Below, one piece after another: positions 11,070 to 20,640 of a stretch of DNA of 64,000 bases. The notes under the pieces were generated by a model. That model saw only the letters and a program-made list of their open reading frames with translations, was not told the origin of the DNA and ran no database searches. This DNA is from Ferrimonas balearica (GTDB taxonomy: Bacteria > Pseudomonadota > Gammaproteobacteria > Enterobacterales > Shewanellaceae): NCBI RefSeq assembly GCF_019802055.1, contig NZ_JAHVHW010000003.1, positions 149,212-213,211 on the forward strand, read 5' to 3'. The position numbers and the translations under genes are program-made. Numbering within the stretch: the first letter of the stretch is position 1; the number at the start of each line of letters is the position of its first letter.

Positions 11070-13727
11070 TTACTTCTTCGCTTTGCTCTTCTTGGTCTGC
11101 TCTTCGACCCAGCGGCTGTTCTCGAAGCGGGCAATCCAGCCGGTTGGTTTGCCATCGACCTCGGAAGCCACGTACTGCTCCTTGGTCTTACGGCTGAACT
11201 TCACCACCGCAAGGTTGCCTTCCGGATCCGCCACCGGCGCTTCCGCCAGGTAGTAGAACTTGGGCGAGATGCGATCCTTGAAGCGCTTCAACTCCTCCAC
11301 CTTGGGCGCGCGGGTTTCGCGGCTCTTCGGGAAGGTGCTGGCGGCCAGGAACAGGCCCGCGGCGCCATCGCGCAGCACGAAGTAGGCGTCAGACTTTTCG
11401 CAAGGCAGCTCCGGCAGGTGAACCGGATCCTCCTTCGGCGGCGCCACTTCACCGTTCTTAAGAAGCTTACGGGTGTTCTTACACCCGGTCTCTTTGCTGT
11501 CGGTACACGCGAAGTACTTACCGAAGCGACCATTCTTCAGCTCCATATCGGAACCGCAGCGGTCACACTCAATGATCGGGCCATCATAGCCCTTGATCTT
11601 GAAGCTGCCGCTTTCCACTTCGTAGCCATCGCACACCGGGTTGTTACCGCAGACGTGCAGTTTACGGCTCTCATCAATCAGGTAGCTGTCCATGGTGCTT
11701 TCGCACTTGGCACAACGACGCTTGGTGACCAGGGCCGCCGCTTCCTGATCGTCCGAGGTGATCGCTTCCGCTTCTTCACCCGGAGTCAGGTTGATGGTGG
11801 TCTTGCAGCGCTCCTTTGGCGGCAGGGCATAGCCGCTGCAGCCCAGGAACACACCGGTTGTGGCAGTTCTGATCCCCATCGGGCGGCTACAGGTCGGGCA
11901 AGGGATGTCGGTCATCACCATCTGGTTTGCCCGCATGCCGCCCTCTTCCGGTGCCAGCTCGGCCAGGGTCAGTTTGTCAGTGAACTCGCTGTAGAACTGA
12001 TTCAGTACCGCTTTCCACTCAAGCTCTCCCTGGGCAATCTTATCCAGGTCCTGCTCCATGTCGGCGGTGAAGTCGTAGTTCAACAGGTCGGTGAAGTTTT
12101 CCACCAGACGGTCGGTCACGATCTCGCCCATCTTCTCAGCGAAGAAGCGACGGTTCTCGACTCGCACGTATCCCCGGTCCTGAATGGTGGAGATGATGCT
12201 GGCGTAAGTGGAGGGGCGACCGATTCCGCGCTTTTCAAGCTCTCTTACCAGGGAGGCTTCGTTAAACCGCGCCACCGGCTTGGTGAAGTGCTGCTTGGGA
12301 TCCAGGGCAGCAAGGTTGAGCGCATCGCCCACCTGTACCGCCGGCAGGGTGGTGTCTTCGTCGCCTTTGCGACCCATCGGCGGCTGTACGCGAGTCCAGC
12401 CGTCAAACACCAGGATGCGACCCTTGGCCTTCAGCTCATAGTCGCCTGCAGTTGCCGTCACCGTGGTGGAGTCGTACTTGGCCGGCACCATCTGGCAGGC
12501 CACAAACTGACGCCAGATCAGCTCATACAGACGCTGAGCGTCACGCTCCATGGTGCTCAGGGTGGCAGCCTTTACATTGACGTCGGAAGGACGAATCGCC
12601 TCGTGCGCTTCCTGAGCGCCCTGCTTGGCACCATAGAGGTTCGGGCTTTGCGGCAGATACTGCTTGCCGTACTCCTGGCCAATGTAATCGCGCGCACTCT
12701 CCACCGCCTCTTTGCTCAGGTTGGTGGAATCGGTACGCATGTAGGTGATGTGACCCGCTTCGTAGAGTCGCTGGGCCAGGGTCATGGTCTTCTTCACCCC
12801 AAAGCCCAGACGGGTGCTCGCCGCCTGCTGCAGGGTGGAGGTAATAAAGGGCGCAGAGGGCTTGCTCTGGCTGGGCTTGTCTTCCCGCGCACTGACGGTG
12901 TAACGCGCCCCTTGCAACGCAGCTACCGCACCTTCCGCGTCGCTCTGGTTAGCCAGTTTAAGAGTTTCACCGCGATACCTGGCCACCTGCATGCGCAGGG
13001 CTTCACCGGAAGCGCTGCTCAGGTTGGCGTGCAGATCCCAGTACTCTTCCGGAACAAAGGCGCGGATTTCGCGCTCACGCTCCACCACCAGGCGCACCGC
13101 CACAGACTGAACCCGACCGGCCGAAAGACCGCGAGCCAGTTTCTTCCACAGCAGCGGGGAAACCATAAAGCCCACCACCCGGTCGAGGAATCGACGGGCC
13201 TGCTGAGCATTCACTTTGGCGTTGTTGAGGTGCAGAGGATGAGAGAAAGCTTCCTGAATCGCTGATTTGGTGATCTCGTTGAACACCACACGACGGTAGC
13301 GTTCCGGATCCCCACCAATCACCTCCTGGAGGTGCCAGGCGATCGCTTCCCCTTCTCTATCCAAATCCGTTGCGAGATAGACGGTATCGGCTTTTTCAGC
13401 CAGGGTTTGCAGCTCTTTGACCACCTTCTCTTTGCCGGGAAGGACCTGGTAGTTGGCTTTCCAACCGTGCTCAGGGTCGACCCCCATGCGGCCGATCAGG
13501 CTCTGATAGTCCCGATCGCGCTTGTAGGCCGCCTTTGCCTCGGGATCCATCTTGCGGACCTCGGCAGCGGTTTTGGCAGGGGGGGTCTTTTCAGCAGCCT
13601 GACCACCAGAAGTGGGCAGATCGCGGATATGACCCACGGAGGACTTCACGATGAAATCCTTGCCGAGATATTTGTTAATCGTTTTCGCCTTGGCTGGCGA
13701 CTCCACAATGACCAGGGATTTGCCCAT
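11070..13727 (-). CDS. topA: DNA topoisomerase I
   Basis: Type IA topoisomerase that relaxes negative supercoils. The predicted product has 885 residues. It starts with the Toprim domain ([20 protein letters not shown], then [18 protein letters not shown] with metal-binding Asp residues). The active-site Tyr is residue 329 in [14 protein letters not shown]. Near the C-terminus are three Cys4 zinc-ribbon modules (CPTC...C...C, CAKC...C...C, CDRC...C...C) as in E. coli TopA, followed by a basic tail. The start at 13727 was chosen over a 122-residue extension that has no topoisomerase similarity and crosses the promoter region. Confidence 0.97.
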   Translation of the reverse strand: MGKSLVIVESPAKAKTINKYLGKDFIVKSSVGHIRDLPTSGGQAAEKTPPAKTAAEVRKMDPEAKAAYKRDRDYQSLIGRMGVDPEHGWKANYQVLPGKEKVVKELQTLAEKADTVYLATDLDREGEAIAWHLQEVIGGDPERYRRVVFNEITKSAIQEAFSHPLHLNNAKVNAQQARRFLDRVVGFMVSPLLWKKLARGLSAGRVQSVAVRLVVEREREIRAFVPEEYWDLHANLSSASGEALRMQVARYRGETLKLANQSDAEGAVAALQGARYTVSAREDKPSQSKPSAPFITSTLQQAASTRLGFGVKKTMTLAQRLYEAGHITYMRTDSTNLSKEAVESARDYIGQEYGKQYLPQSPNLYGAKQGAQEAHEAIRPSDVNVKAATLSTMERDAQRLYELIWRQFVACQMVPAKYDSTTVTATAGDYELKAKGRILVFDGWTRVQPPMGRKGDEDTTLPAVQVGDALNLAALDPKQHFTKPVARFNEASLVRELEKRGIGRPSTYASIISTIQDRGYVRVENRRFFAEKMGEIVTDRLVENFTDLLNYDFTADMEQDLDKIAQGELEWKAVLNQFYSEFTDKLTLAELAPEEGGMRANQMVMTDIPCPTCSRPMGIRTATTGVFLGCSGYALPPKERCKTTINLTPGEEAEAITSDDQEAAALVTKRRCAKCESTMDSYLIDESRKLHVCGNNPVCDGYEVESGSFKIKGYDGPIIECDRCGSDMELKNGRFGKYFACTDSKETGCKNTRKLLKNGEVAPPKEDPVHLPELPCEKSDAYFVLRDGAAGLFLAASTFPKSRETRAPKVEELKRFKDRISPKFYYLAEAPVADPEGNLAVVKFSRKTKEQYVASEVDGKPTGWIARFENSRWVEEQTKKSKAKK

Positions 13728-13775
13728 ATCGACGGGGTGAGACCTTTTTTCAGCGTTGGAAGAGAATTGGCACCA

Positions 13776-13804
13776 TATATAGTGGCATGAGTCGGCAGAT
13801 TCAA
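13776..13804 (-). promoter_or_regulatory. Probable topA promoter
   Basis: Minus-strand TTGAAT (13804-13799) and TATATA (13781-13776) are separated by 17 bp and lie about 50 bp before the topA start. Confidence 0.5.
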
Positions 13805-13961
13805 CCCTAGCGACCAAGGATGCCAAGCACTTAGACGCTTTTTGTCCAGTTAAAAAATTTTTTGAGACTAAAAACGCAATTTCAAAAAGTAGTAATGCAT
13901 CGGCCAGCGACAAGCAAGCAATAGTTATGCATATGTTGCCAAAGCGCCGCTTTTTCATCCC

Positions 13962-13989
13962 TTGAGCGGCCGCTTGTTGCACGTATACT
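13962..13989 (+). promoter_or_regulatory. Probable astB promoter
   Basis: TTGAGC (13962-13967) and TATACT (13984-13989), spacer 16, give a good sigma-70 match about 100 bp upstream of astB. Confidence 0.5.
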
Positions 13990-14091
13990 GGCGGAAAATT
14001 CCACGAGCTGTGGCGTAGGACACGCACCCTTTTCCCCGCCTGCAACCGGACGATTGTCCGAGCCGAAACAGCCCCCATCAAAGGAAGGACC

Positions 14092-15429
14092 ATGAATCAT
14101 CTTGAAGCGAATTTTGACGGCCTGGTGGGCCCGACGCACAACTACGCCGGACTCTCATTCGGCAACGTCGCCTCTCAGAGTAATGCGGCGGCGATCTCCA
14201 ACCCCAAAGCCGCGGCGCTTCAGGGCCTGGCCAAAATGAAGGCCCTGCACGATATGGGCATGACTCAGGGCGTTCTGGCCCCGCAGCAACGTCCTGATCT
14301 GGATGTGTTGCGCCGCCTGGGCTTTGACGGCAATGATGCCCAGGTGCTGGACAAAGCCTACCGTCAGGCACCCCCAATTCTGCGCGCCGCCTACTCCGCC
14401 TCCAGCATGTGGACCGCCAATGCGGCAACCGTTTCCCCCAGCGCGGACAGCGCCGATGGCAAAGTGCACTTCACCCCGGCCAACCTGGTGAACAAGTTCC
14501 ACCGCTCCATCGAGCCGGAAGTCACCGGCCGCATCCTTAAAGCCACCTTTGCCGATGCCGACCGATTTGTGCATCACCAGCACCTGCCTGAGCACGACCA
14601 GTTCGGTGACGAGGGCGCTGCCAATCACACCCGTCTCTGCCGCGACTATGGCACGCCGGGCCTGCAGCTCTTCGTTTACGGCCGCTACGGATTTGATGCC
14701 AGTAAACCGGCCCCCAAACGCTACCCTGCCCGCCAGACCCGTGAGGCCAGCGAAGCGGTTGCCCGTCTGCATCAACTGGGTGAACACAACACGGTTTACA
14801 TCCAGCAGAACCCCGATGTGATTGATCAGGGCGTGTTCCATAACGACGTGATCGCCGTGGGCAATCAGAACGTGCTGTTCTATCACGAAGAGGCGTTTCT
14901 CAATACCGATGCGGCGCTGGCCGAGATCCAGGCCAAATTTGGCGACAGCCCACTGCACTTTATTAAAGTGAGCACGGAGCAGGTGGGGCTTCAGGACGCC
15001 GTGAAAAGTTACCTGTTCAACACCCAGATCCTGACGCTGCCCAACGGTGAAATGACCATCATCGCACCGAGCGAGTGTCAGGAGAACCCGGCAGTGTTCG
15101 CCTACCTGAACGACCTGGTGAAACAGAGCACCCCGATCCGTCAGGTGCGCTACTTTGACGTCAAGCAGAGCATGCAAAACGGCGGTGGTCCCGCCTGTCT
15201 GCGCCTGCGTGTGGCACTGTCTGAACAGGAGAAGGCTGCGGTGAATCCGGCCACGCTGATGAGCGAGAGCAAATACGCCGAACTGACCGGTTGGGTCGAA
15301 AAGCACTACCGGGACCGCCTGACCGCGGAGGACCTGCGGGATCCTCAGTTGGTGGTGGAATCCCATCAGGCGCTGGATGATCTGACCCGAATCCTCAACC
15401 TCGGCAATCTCTATCCGTTCCAGCGCTGA
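14092..15429 (+). CDS. astB: N-succinylarginine dihydrolase
   Basis: AstB converts N2-succinylarginine to N2-succinylornithine, CO2 and ammonia, the second step of the arginine succinyltransferase (AST) catabolic pathway. The 445-residue protein is of normal length and shows the family opening [18 protein letters not shown], the HNDVIAVGN segment with an expected catalytic His, and [12 protein letters not shown] with the catalytic Cys near the C-terminus. GGAAGGACC precedes the ATG. Unlike the astCADBE operon of E. coli, no other ast gene is nearby. Confidence 0.97.
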   Translation: MNHLEANFDGLVGPTHNYAGLSFGNVASQSNAAAISNPKAAALQGLAKMKALHDMGMTQGVLAPQQRPDLDVLRRLGFDGNDAQVLDKAYRQAPPILRAAYSASSMWTANAATVSPSADSADGKVHFTPANLVNKFHRSIEPEVTGRILKATFADADRFVHHQHLPEHDQFGDEGAANHTRLCRDYGTPGLQLFVYGRYGFDASKPAPKRYPARQTREASEAVARLHQLGEHNTVYIQQNPDVIDQGVFHNDVIAVGNQNVLFYHEEAFLNTDAALAEIQAKFGDSPLHFIKVSTEQVGLQDAVKSYLFNTQILTLPNGEMTIIAPSECQENPAVFAYLNDLVKQSTPIRQVRYFDVKQSMQNGGGPACLRLRVALSEQEKAAVNPATLMSESKYAELTGWVEKHYRDRLTAEDLRDPQLVVESHQALDDLTRILNLGNLYPFQR

Positions 15430-15442
15430 GGTTAAAGCCAAT

Positions 15443-15473
15443 AAAAAAGGGCGCCCTGAGGCGCCCTTTTTTT
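15443..15473. terminator. Bidirectional terminator between astB and the lipoprotein gene
   Basis: GGGCGCC-CTGA-GGCGCCC is flanked by six A residues on the left and seven T residues on the right. Confidence 0.93.
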
Positions 15474-15486
15474 ATGCGGTTCCCGG

Positions 15487-17586
15487 TCAGGGAGTCGCGA
15501 TGGGGTCAATGTTGATGGCGTCGGAGGAAACCAGACCCTTCGGCGTTTCCACCTCCACCCGCAGCACGCCGTATCCATCCGAAGTATCGACCCCGATAGA
15601 ATACCGGCCCACACCACAGGTGCTGCGAGTATCCTGCAGCAGTTCCCCTTCATTGGAAACGTGGTAGATCGCCCGAGCGGTGCTGCCCATGGAGTAGCCG
15701 CTGCGGCCCGCGGTTTTCAACGGCTCATCCGCAGTAAAGCGAATGGTGCTGTCATAGGGCACCGGATTAAGGGTGCCGTCGTAGGCGAGGTCCATCACAC
15801 AGGCTACCGCGGTACCAGGCTCTTCGAGGCGCTCCGCCATCCAGGGCAGATTGGTCTGGTTGTTCCAGCAGTCGTACCAGTTCAGCCCATCGCCATCCTC
15901 ATCGGAGGCGTCCAGGTGGCAGAAATAGGCAAATGGACTCGCGCCGGACATCACAATCACACCGGCGCTGTTCACATCCACCAGCTCCTGGCTGCACTGA
16001 CCATTGGTCAGAGCGGCCCCCTGACAGAGGATGCCGTTGTACTGACCATCCACGTCATCGAATGCGCCGCTCTGATTACGATCGATCAGCTGTTCGATCT
16101 CATCAAAACCACCATCCTCATTCTCATCGACGTAGGCTTCATGCTCATCGAAACGGGGATCAAACTCACCGTTATCAAACAGACCGTTACCGTTCTTATC
16201 GATAAAGGACTCCTCCCCCTCGGCGAAGGCCATAACGGTGACGCGACCATTCTCCGGGCGGAAATCCTGGGATACCCAGTTCACGCTGCAGCCGCCATTG
16301 CTGGTCACGCATCGGGACTCAATCGATCCCCCTTCGGTGATAAAGGAGATCGCCGTGCCATCCGGCACCGGATTGTTAAAGTGGTCGGCCGCCAGCACAT
16401 TGACCGACACCACAACGCCGTCATAGAGCCAGGCTTCCGGATTCTGCACAGAGAAGCTCAGGGAGAAGCTGTCCTTATCGGGCAAGCCGGTACCCACACT
16501 CAACTCTTTGGACACACTGGCAATCACCGGATCACTGTCCACCACTTCCGCTTGTACCCGTACGGAGCCAGGCAGGTTGCCAGAACGCAGTGTGGTGGAA
16601 ACGTAACCTTCGCTGTTGCTGCGGGCCAAATTGGTGTTCATCGACACCTTCTCTTCCCCGCTGGCCAGGATAAAGCTGACGTCTACCCCCTGCTTGGGTC
16701 GCCCGGACTCATCCAGCACCTGGAACGTCACCACGGAACTGGTGTTGCCGCCGGTACCATCCAGTTGCAGATAATCCGGCGTCGCGGACACGTATTGAAT
16801 GCTCGCAACCGGGGTTGTGGCCAACGCCACCGTGATGCTGTCAGTGGCAACATCGGTACCCAGGGTCAGGGTTGCGGTGATCTGGTCCTGCTGGTCACAG
16901 CCTGCGGGCTTGTAGGTCGCCACCGCCTGACCCTCATTGGCCATCACCTGAGCATCGATCTCAGCGTTGCCTGCCAGGCTGCAGGTGGAGGAGAAGTTCA
17001 CCAGCGCCGGTTCGAGGTAGGGCTCGCCATCCACCGCCAGGGCGGCGGTAATCGCCAGCGTTGAACCATCCGCCAGGGTTTGGCCTTCGCCAAGGGGACT
17101 GCTCAGGGTCAAGTCCACGTCGATGGCGTTGATCTCGGCAAACAGGCTGGCGGTGGTGTCGGCGTAACTCCCCTGGACCGTGACAATCCCTTCACCGTCA
17201 TTGGCTTGCAGGCGCAACAACGCCGTGCCATCGGTTCCGGTCAGGACTCGGCCATCAGAGGGGATCAGGGCACCTTTATCCGAGCTAACCTCGACCAGTT
17301 CGCCGGTAACGCGCTCCCCATCCCGCTGCGCCACAACCTGCAATACCGCAGGGCGTTGAGCATCGAACTGGCTGGTCTTGGTGCAATCGGTCAGTGTGTC
17401 GGCGTTGGGGTCCGGACAGGACCACATGGAGAGCATCAGAGTATGAACGGCGTCCGCCGGAGGGTTGGTGGGATCGACGGGTCCGGCACCAGGATCCGAG
17501 CCCCCTTCTAACGAACCGCCTCCACTGCATCCGGTTAATGACACCAAAGCGCACGCACACAGAAGTGGCAAGTGAGATAGCCTCAT
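15487..17586 (-). CDS. Large lipoprotein with Ig-like domains and acidic Ca-binding-like repeats
   Basis: The product has 699 residues and a lipoprotein signal with lipobox LTGC, followed by a G/S/P-rich linker, so it is probably anchored in the outer membrane. Several beta-rich segments follow. One (VVTFQVLDESGRPKQGVDVS, then GYVSTTLRSGNLPGSVRVQA) has the pattern of bacterial Ig-like (Big_1/invasin) domains. Further on come three EF-hand or dockerin-like loops, DKNGNGLFDNGEF, DENEDGGFDEIEQ and DRNQSGAFDDVDG, which suggest calcium binding. Several Cys pairs suggest disulfides. The ATG at 17586 has AGGA at good spacing. The function is unknown; surface adhesion or structure is a guess. Confidence 0.8.
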   Translation of the reverse strand: MRLSHLPLLCACALVSLTGCSGGGSLEGGSDPGAGPVDPTNPPADAVHTLMLSMWSCPDPNADTLTDCTKTSQFDAQRPAVLQVVAQRDGERVTGELVEVSSDKGALIPSDGRVLTGTDGTALLRLQANDGEGIVTVQGSYADTTASLFAEINAIDVDLTLSSPLGEGQTLADGSTLAITAALAVDGEPYLEPALVNFSSTCSLAGNAEIDAQVMANEGQAVATYKPAGCDQQDQITATLTLGTDVATDSITVALATTPVASIQYVSATPDYLQLDGTGGNTSSVVTFQVLDESGRPKQGVDVSFILASGEEKVSMNTNLARSNSEGYVSTTLRSGNLPGSVRVQAEVVDSDPVIASVSKELSVGTGLPDKDSFSLSFSVQNPEAWLYDGVVVSVNVLAADHFNNPVPDGTAISFITEGGSIESRCVTSNGGCSVNWVSQDFRPENGRVTVMAFAEGEESFIDKNGNGLFDNGEFDPRFDEHEAYVDENEDGGFDEIEQLIDRNQSGAFDDVDGQYNGILCQGAALTNGQCSQELVDVNSAGVIVMSGASPFAYFCHLDASDEDGDGLNWYDCWNNQTNLPWMAERLEEPGTAVACVMDLAYDGTLNPVPYDSTIRFTADEPLKTAGRSGYSMGSTARAIYHVSNEGELLQDTRSTCGVGRYSIGVDTSDGYGVLRVEVETPKGLVSSDAINIDPIATP

Positions 17587-17800
17587 CGCAAACATCCTGT
17601 AAAGTAATGACAATCTTTAATATTCCCTTAAGCAACGCTTAGGTTAATTTATGTAACCACAAATGCCACGCTTTATTTTCCTTGGGCCACACCATTTAAC
17701 GATCGCCCTACTTTTGCTACCTTTTCGGGGTTTTTCGCACCATAGGGTTCCTGCTAGGCTTACCCCACGATAAAAACGATAAATATGTTAAGGAAGTTAC

Positions 17801-19114
17801 ATGTCTGCTAAATCAACCGGGAAAATGGGCCTAACGGCCAAGATCCTGCTGGCAATGGTCGCGGGTCTGGTCATCGGCCTGGCACTGCGCCTGCTGCTCC
17901 CCGGAAACGCGTTTGTTGAAGACATCTTCACTAACGGGATTTTCAACGTGCTGGGCGCGCTGTTTGTATCTGCCCTGCGCATGCTGGTGGTTCCTCTGGT
18001 GTTCGTCTCTCTGGTGTGCGGCACTGCGACCCTGTCCGATCCTTCTCGTCTGGGGCGCCTCGGAGGCAAAACCCTGGCGCTCTACCTATTCACCACCGCC
18101 GTGGCCATCTCTCTGGCTCTGGGCGCCGCACTGCTGGTACAGCCCGGTGACGCCACCATGCAGGCCGCGAACATGAGCTATGCGGCCAAGGAAGCGCCGT
18201 CAATCTCCGACGTGATCATCGGCCTGGTACCGAAGAACCCCATCAACGCGATGGTGGAAGGCAACATGCTGCAGATCATCGTGTTCGCCATCCTGTTTGG
18301 TTTCTCCATCGCCCACATTGGTGAGCGTGGAGAGCGCCTGCGCCAGTTCTTCATCGACCTCAACGAAGTGATGATGAAGCTGGTTACCCTAGTGATGGCC
18401 ATTGCGCCCATCGGGGTGTTTGGCCTGATCGCCAAACTGACCCTGACCCTGGGCATGGAAACCTTCGGCTCCGTAGTGAAGTACTTCGTGCTGGTGCTGG
18501 TGGTGCTCATCGTTCACGCTCTGGTGGTCTACCCGCTGCTGGTCAGCACCCTCAGCGGTCTGAACCCGATGACCTTCCTGAAGAAGATGCGCAGTGTTCA
18601 GCTGTTCGCCTTCTCCACCGCCAGCTCCGCCGCCACCCTGCCGATCTCCATTGAGAACGCCAACTACCGCCTGGGTGTGAGCAACCGCGTCAGTTCCTTC
18701 ACCCTGCCTCTGGGCGCCACCGTCAACATGGACGGTACCGCCATCATGCAGGGTGTCGCCACCGTGTTTATCGCCCAGGTATTCGGTATCGACCTGAGCG
18801 TTTCCGACATGCTGATGGTGATTCTGACCGCTACCCTGGCATCCATCGGGACTGCGGGTGTGCCTGGCGTTGGCCTCATCATGCTGGCCATGGTGCTGCA
18901 ACAGGTGAACCTGCCGGTTGAAGGGATCGCCCTGATTCTGGGTGTTGACCGTCTGCTGGATATGGTTCGGACCGCCGTTAACGTCACCGGTGACGCTGCG
19001 GTTTCCGTAGTAGTGGCCTCCTCAGAGGGGGAACTGTCCCGCGAAACCTTCGATGATCCGATGGCCGGTCAGAGCAAACTTGATATCGATGCCGTACCTC
19101 ACGTGCGCCAGTAA
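17801..19114 (+). CDS. Dicarboxylate/amino acid:cation symporter (DAACS family)
   Basis: A 437-residue inner-membrane transporter of the glutamate/aspartate/C4-dicarboxylate family. Typical features are the N-terminal helices (LTAKILLAMVAGLVIGLALR), the serine-rich reentrant motif SSAATLPISIENA, the NMDGTAIMQG signature with the cation and substrate site, and a second reentrant hairpin followed by DRLLDMVRTAVNVTGDAA. These support cation-coupled uptake of an acidic amino acid or dicarboxylate; which one cannot be told. The gene is monocistronic, with AAGGA upstream of the ATG and a hairpin terminator behind. Confidence 0.93.
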   Translation: MSAKSTGKMGLTAKILLAMVAGLVIGLALRLLLPGNAFVEDIFTNGIFNVLGALFVSALRMLVVPLVFVSLVCGTATLSDPSRLGRLGGKTLALYLFTTAVAISLALGAALLVQPGDATMQAANMSYAAKEAPSISDVIIGLVPKNPINAMVEGNMLQIIVFAILFGFSIAHIGERGERLRQFFIDLNEVMMKLVTLVMAIAPIGVFGLIAKLTLTLGMETFGSVVKYFVLVLVVLIVHALVVYPLLVSTLSGLNPMTFLKKMRSVQLFAFSTASSAATLPISIENANYRLGVSNRVSSFTLPLGATVNMDGTAIMQGVATVFIAQVFGIDLSVSDMLMVILTATLASIGTAGVPGVGLIMLAMVLQQVNLPVEGIALILGVDRLLDMVRTAVNVTGDAAVSVVVASSEGELSRETFDDPMAGQSKLDIDAVPHVRQ

Positions 19115-19134
19115 TCACAGAGTTTGCTGACTGG

Positions 19135-19166
19135 AAAGGCGAGCCAACCGGCTCGCCTTTCTGTTT
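19135..19166 (+). terminator. Terminator of the symporter gene
   Basis: AAAGGCGAGCC-AACC-GGCTCGCCTTT is followed by CTGTTT; the T run is imperfect but the stem is perfect. Confidence 0.8.
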
Positions 19167-19470
19167 CCGGACTGGCACTGCGACAAGATGAATCTGGAGT
19201 TGGTGGAGGCAGGATAGGGGTTCACTCAGCGCACGAACTGGATGAGCCAGCCGTACCCGCGATAAGGGCTTCTGGGTTCACTTCTCTGCGATTCTCGCTC
19301 CGAAAACATCCCCGTTAGTGCCCTCTACCCACAACGCCGCCACATACTGCGGAGAGTCCGCGGCGTTATCGCCTTACTGAAAGCGAAGCTGGCATCTAAA
19401 CCACGGTTCTCCGACTCGAGACTGCGGGCGACCATCCCTGGGGTACACCAACGCCAGGCAGTAGCAGATA

Positions 19471-19511
19471 AGAACAACAAAGCCGGCAAATTGCCGGCTT
19501 TGTTCTTTCTC
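19471..19511. terminator. Terminator downstream of sohB, probably bidirectional
   Basis: AACAAAGCCGGCAA and TTGCCGGCTTTGTT form a long stem with a short central loop. T-rich tracts lie on both sides in the respective directions. Confidence 0.85.
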
Positions 19512-19520
19512 GATTGACGC

Positions 19521-20537
19521 TCAGTGAGGCCGCTGTGTCAGCTCCGCCAGTTTCAGCGTACCCCGCTCCACCGCGCTCTCCGCTGCGCGTCCAAAGCGCT
19601 TGGCGAGATTCTTCTTCTCTTCGTACTGCAGCTGAAGGATCTCCTTGCCCTGGGCCATCAGGAAATCATCGGAGGTCTGGATGGCGTCCACCAGGCCCAG
19701 GTCCTTCGCCTGAAGCCCAAACCAGTGCTCTCCGGTAGCCACCTTGTCCAGGTCCAGCTCTGGCCGATAACGCTGAACAAACTCCTTAAACAGCACATGG
19801 GTCTGCTCCAGCTCCTCCCGGAACTTCTCACGACCCGCATCGTTGTTCTCGCCAAACATGGTCAGGGTGCGTTTAAAGTCCCCTGCTGTGTGCTGTTCGA
19901 AATCGATGTCGTGCTTCTTAAGCAGCTTGTTGAAGTTGGGGATCTGGGCGATAACGCCGATGGAGCCGACAATGGCAAAAGGCGCCGCGATGATCTTGTC
20001 CGCCACGCACGCCATCATATAGCCGCCACTGGCAGCAACCTTGTCGACGGCGATGGTCAGGGGGATTTTGGCCTGACGGATACGGTCCAGCTGGCTGGCT
20101 GCCAGCCCATAGGCGTGCACCATGCCGCCACCGCTCTCAACCCGCACCAGCACCTCATCCTTGGCTTCCGCCACGGTCAACAGTGCCGAGATCTCTTCAC
20201 GCAGTTGATTGACCTGAGCCGCATCGATACCGGCTTTAAAGTCGATTAGGAACAGGCGCCCTTCGCGCTCCTGCCCCTTGTTCGCCTTGGCTTTGGCCTT
20301 CTCGTCCGCCTTGCGGGCCTTATCGCGGGCTTTCAGCTGGTCATCGCTGAGCAACTGGTGGTTCAGCTTCTCTTCATACTCATGGAACTTGTCGGTCAGG
20401 TTGTGAACCTTCAACTCCCCTTTCGTCCCTTTTCCCGCACGGTTGGCGGCAGCGGCGGCGACGATCACAGCCACAATGGCTGCCACCAGGGTCACCGCCT
20501 TGGCCAGAAACAGGCCATACTCGTATAGAAACTCCAA
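19521..20537 (-). CDS. sohB: Inner-membrane peptidase SohB
   Basis: SohB is a serine protease of the SppA (S49) family with an N-terminal membrane region; E. coli sohB in high copy suppresses degP loss. The 338-residue protein has a hydrophobic N-terminus (FLAKAVTLVAAIVAVIVAAAAA), a K/E-rich linker, and the S49 core. Its motif AVDKVAASGGYMMACVADKI contains the catalytic Ser, and the second site VGSIGVI is also present. Translation appears to start at TTG (20537), preceded by AGGAGAG at good spacing. Its place near yciK, topA and cysB matches E. coli gene order. Confidence 0.95.
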   Translation of the reverse strand: MEFLYEYGLFLAKAVTLVAAIVAVIVAAAAANRAGKGTKGELKVHNLTDKFHEYEEKLNHQLLSDDQLKARDKARKADEKAKAKANKGQEREGRLFLIDFKAGIDAAQVNQLREEISALLTVAEAKDEVLVRVESGGGMVHAYGLAASQLDRIRQAKIPLTIAVDKVAASGGYMMACVADKIIAAPFAIVGSIGVIAQIPNFNKLLKKHDIDFEQHTAGDFKRTLTMFGENNDAGREKFREELEQTHVLFKEFVQRYRPELDLDKVATGEHWFGLQAKDLGLVDAIQTSDDFLMAQGKEILQLQYEEKKNLAKRFGRAAESAVERGTLKLAELTQRPH

Positions 20538-20590
20538 GGTACTCTCCTAAAGGGAACTTTTGCCCTAGTGTACTCATAGGCGCCACACAG

Positions 20591-20622
20591 AAAAAAGGCC
20601 CGGTCACAGACCGGGCCTTTTT
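20591..20622. terminator. Bidirectional-looking terminator between the lipase gene and sohB
   Basis: GGCCCGGT-CACAG-ACCGGGCC is flanked by six A residues on the left and five T residues on the right. It should end the minus-strand lipase transcript before sohB. Confidence 0.9.
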
Positions 20623-20640
20623 CATACAGGATTTCCGCCG

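Larger units (their letters stand above)
13728..14091. other. Divergent intergenic region topA / astB
   Basis: This 364-bp stretch holds a promoter for each flanking gene plus an AT-rich centre with A and T runs around 13852-13863. I looked for an ArgR-type operator before astB and could not support one. Confidence 0.5.
19115..19520. other. Intergenic region between symporter and sohB
   Basis: This 406-bp gap between convergent genes has a terminator at each end. Between them the only structure I see is an inverted repeat at 19333-19367 (AACGCCGC and GCGGCGTT, 8 bp, with an internal GCGGA-GAG-TCCGC hairpin). No protein-coding signal was found. Confidence 0.5.

Noticed and set aside
11418..13265. 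Plus-strand open frame of 615 codons opposite topA
   Set aside because: Antisense to the unambiguous topA gene; no ribosome site, promoter or domain.
13900..14010. ArgR operator upstream of astB
   Set aside because: The ATAGTTATGCATATG stretch is AT-rich, but it does not reach the two-fold ARG-box pattern and no second box at the usual spacing is seen.
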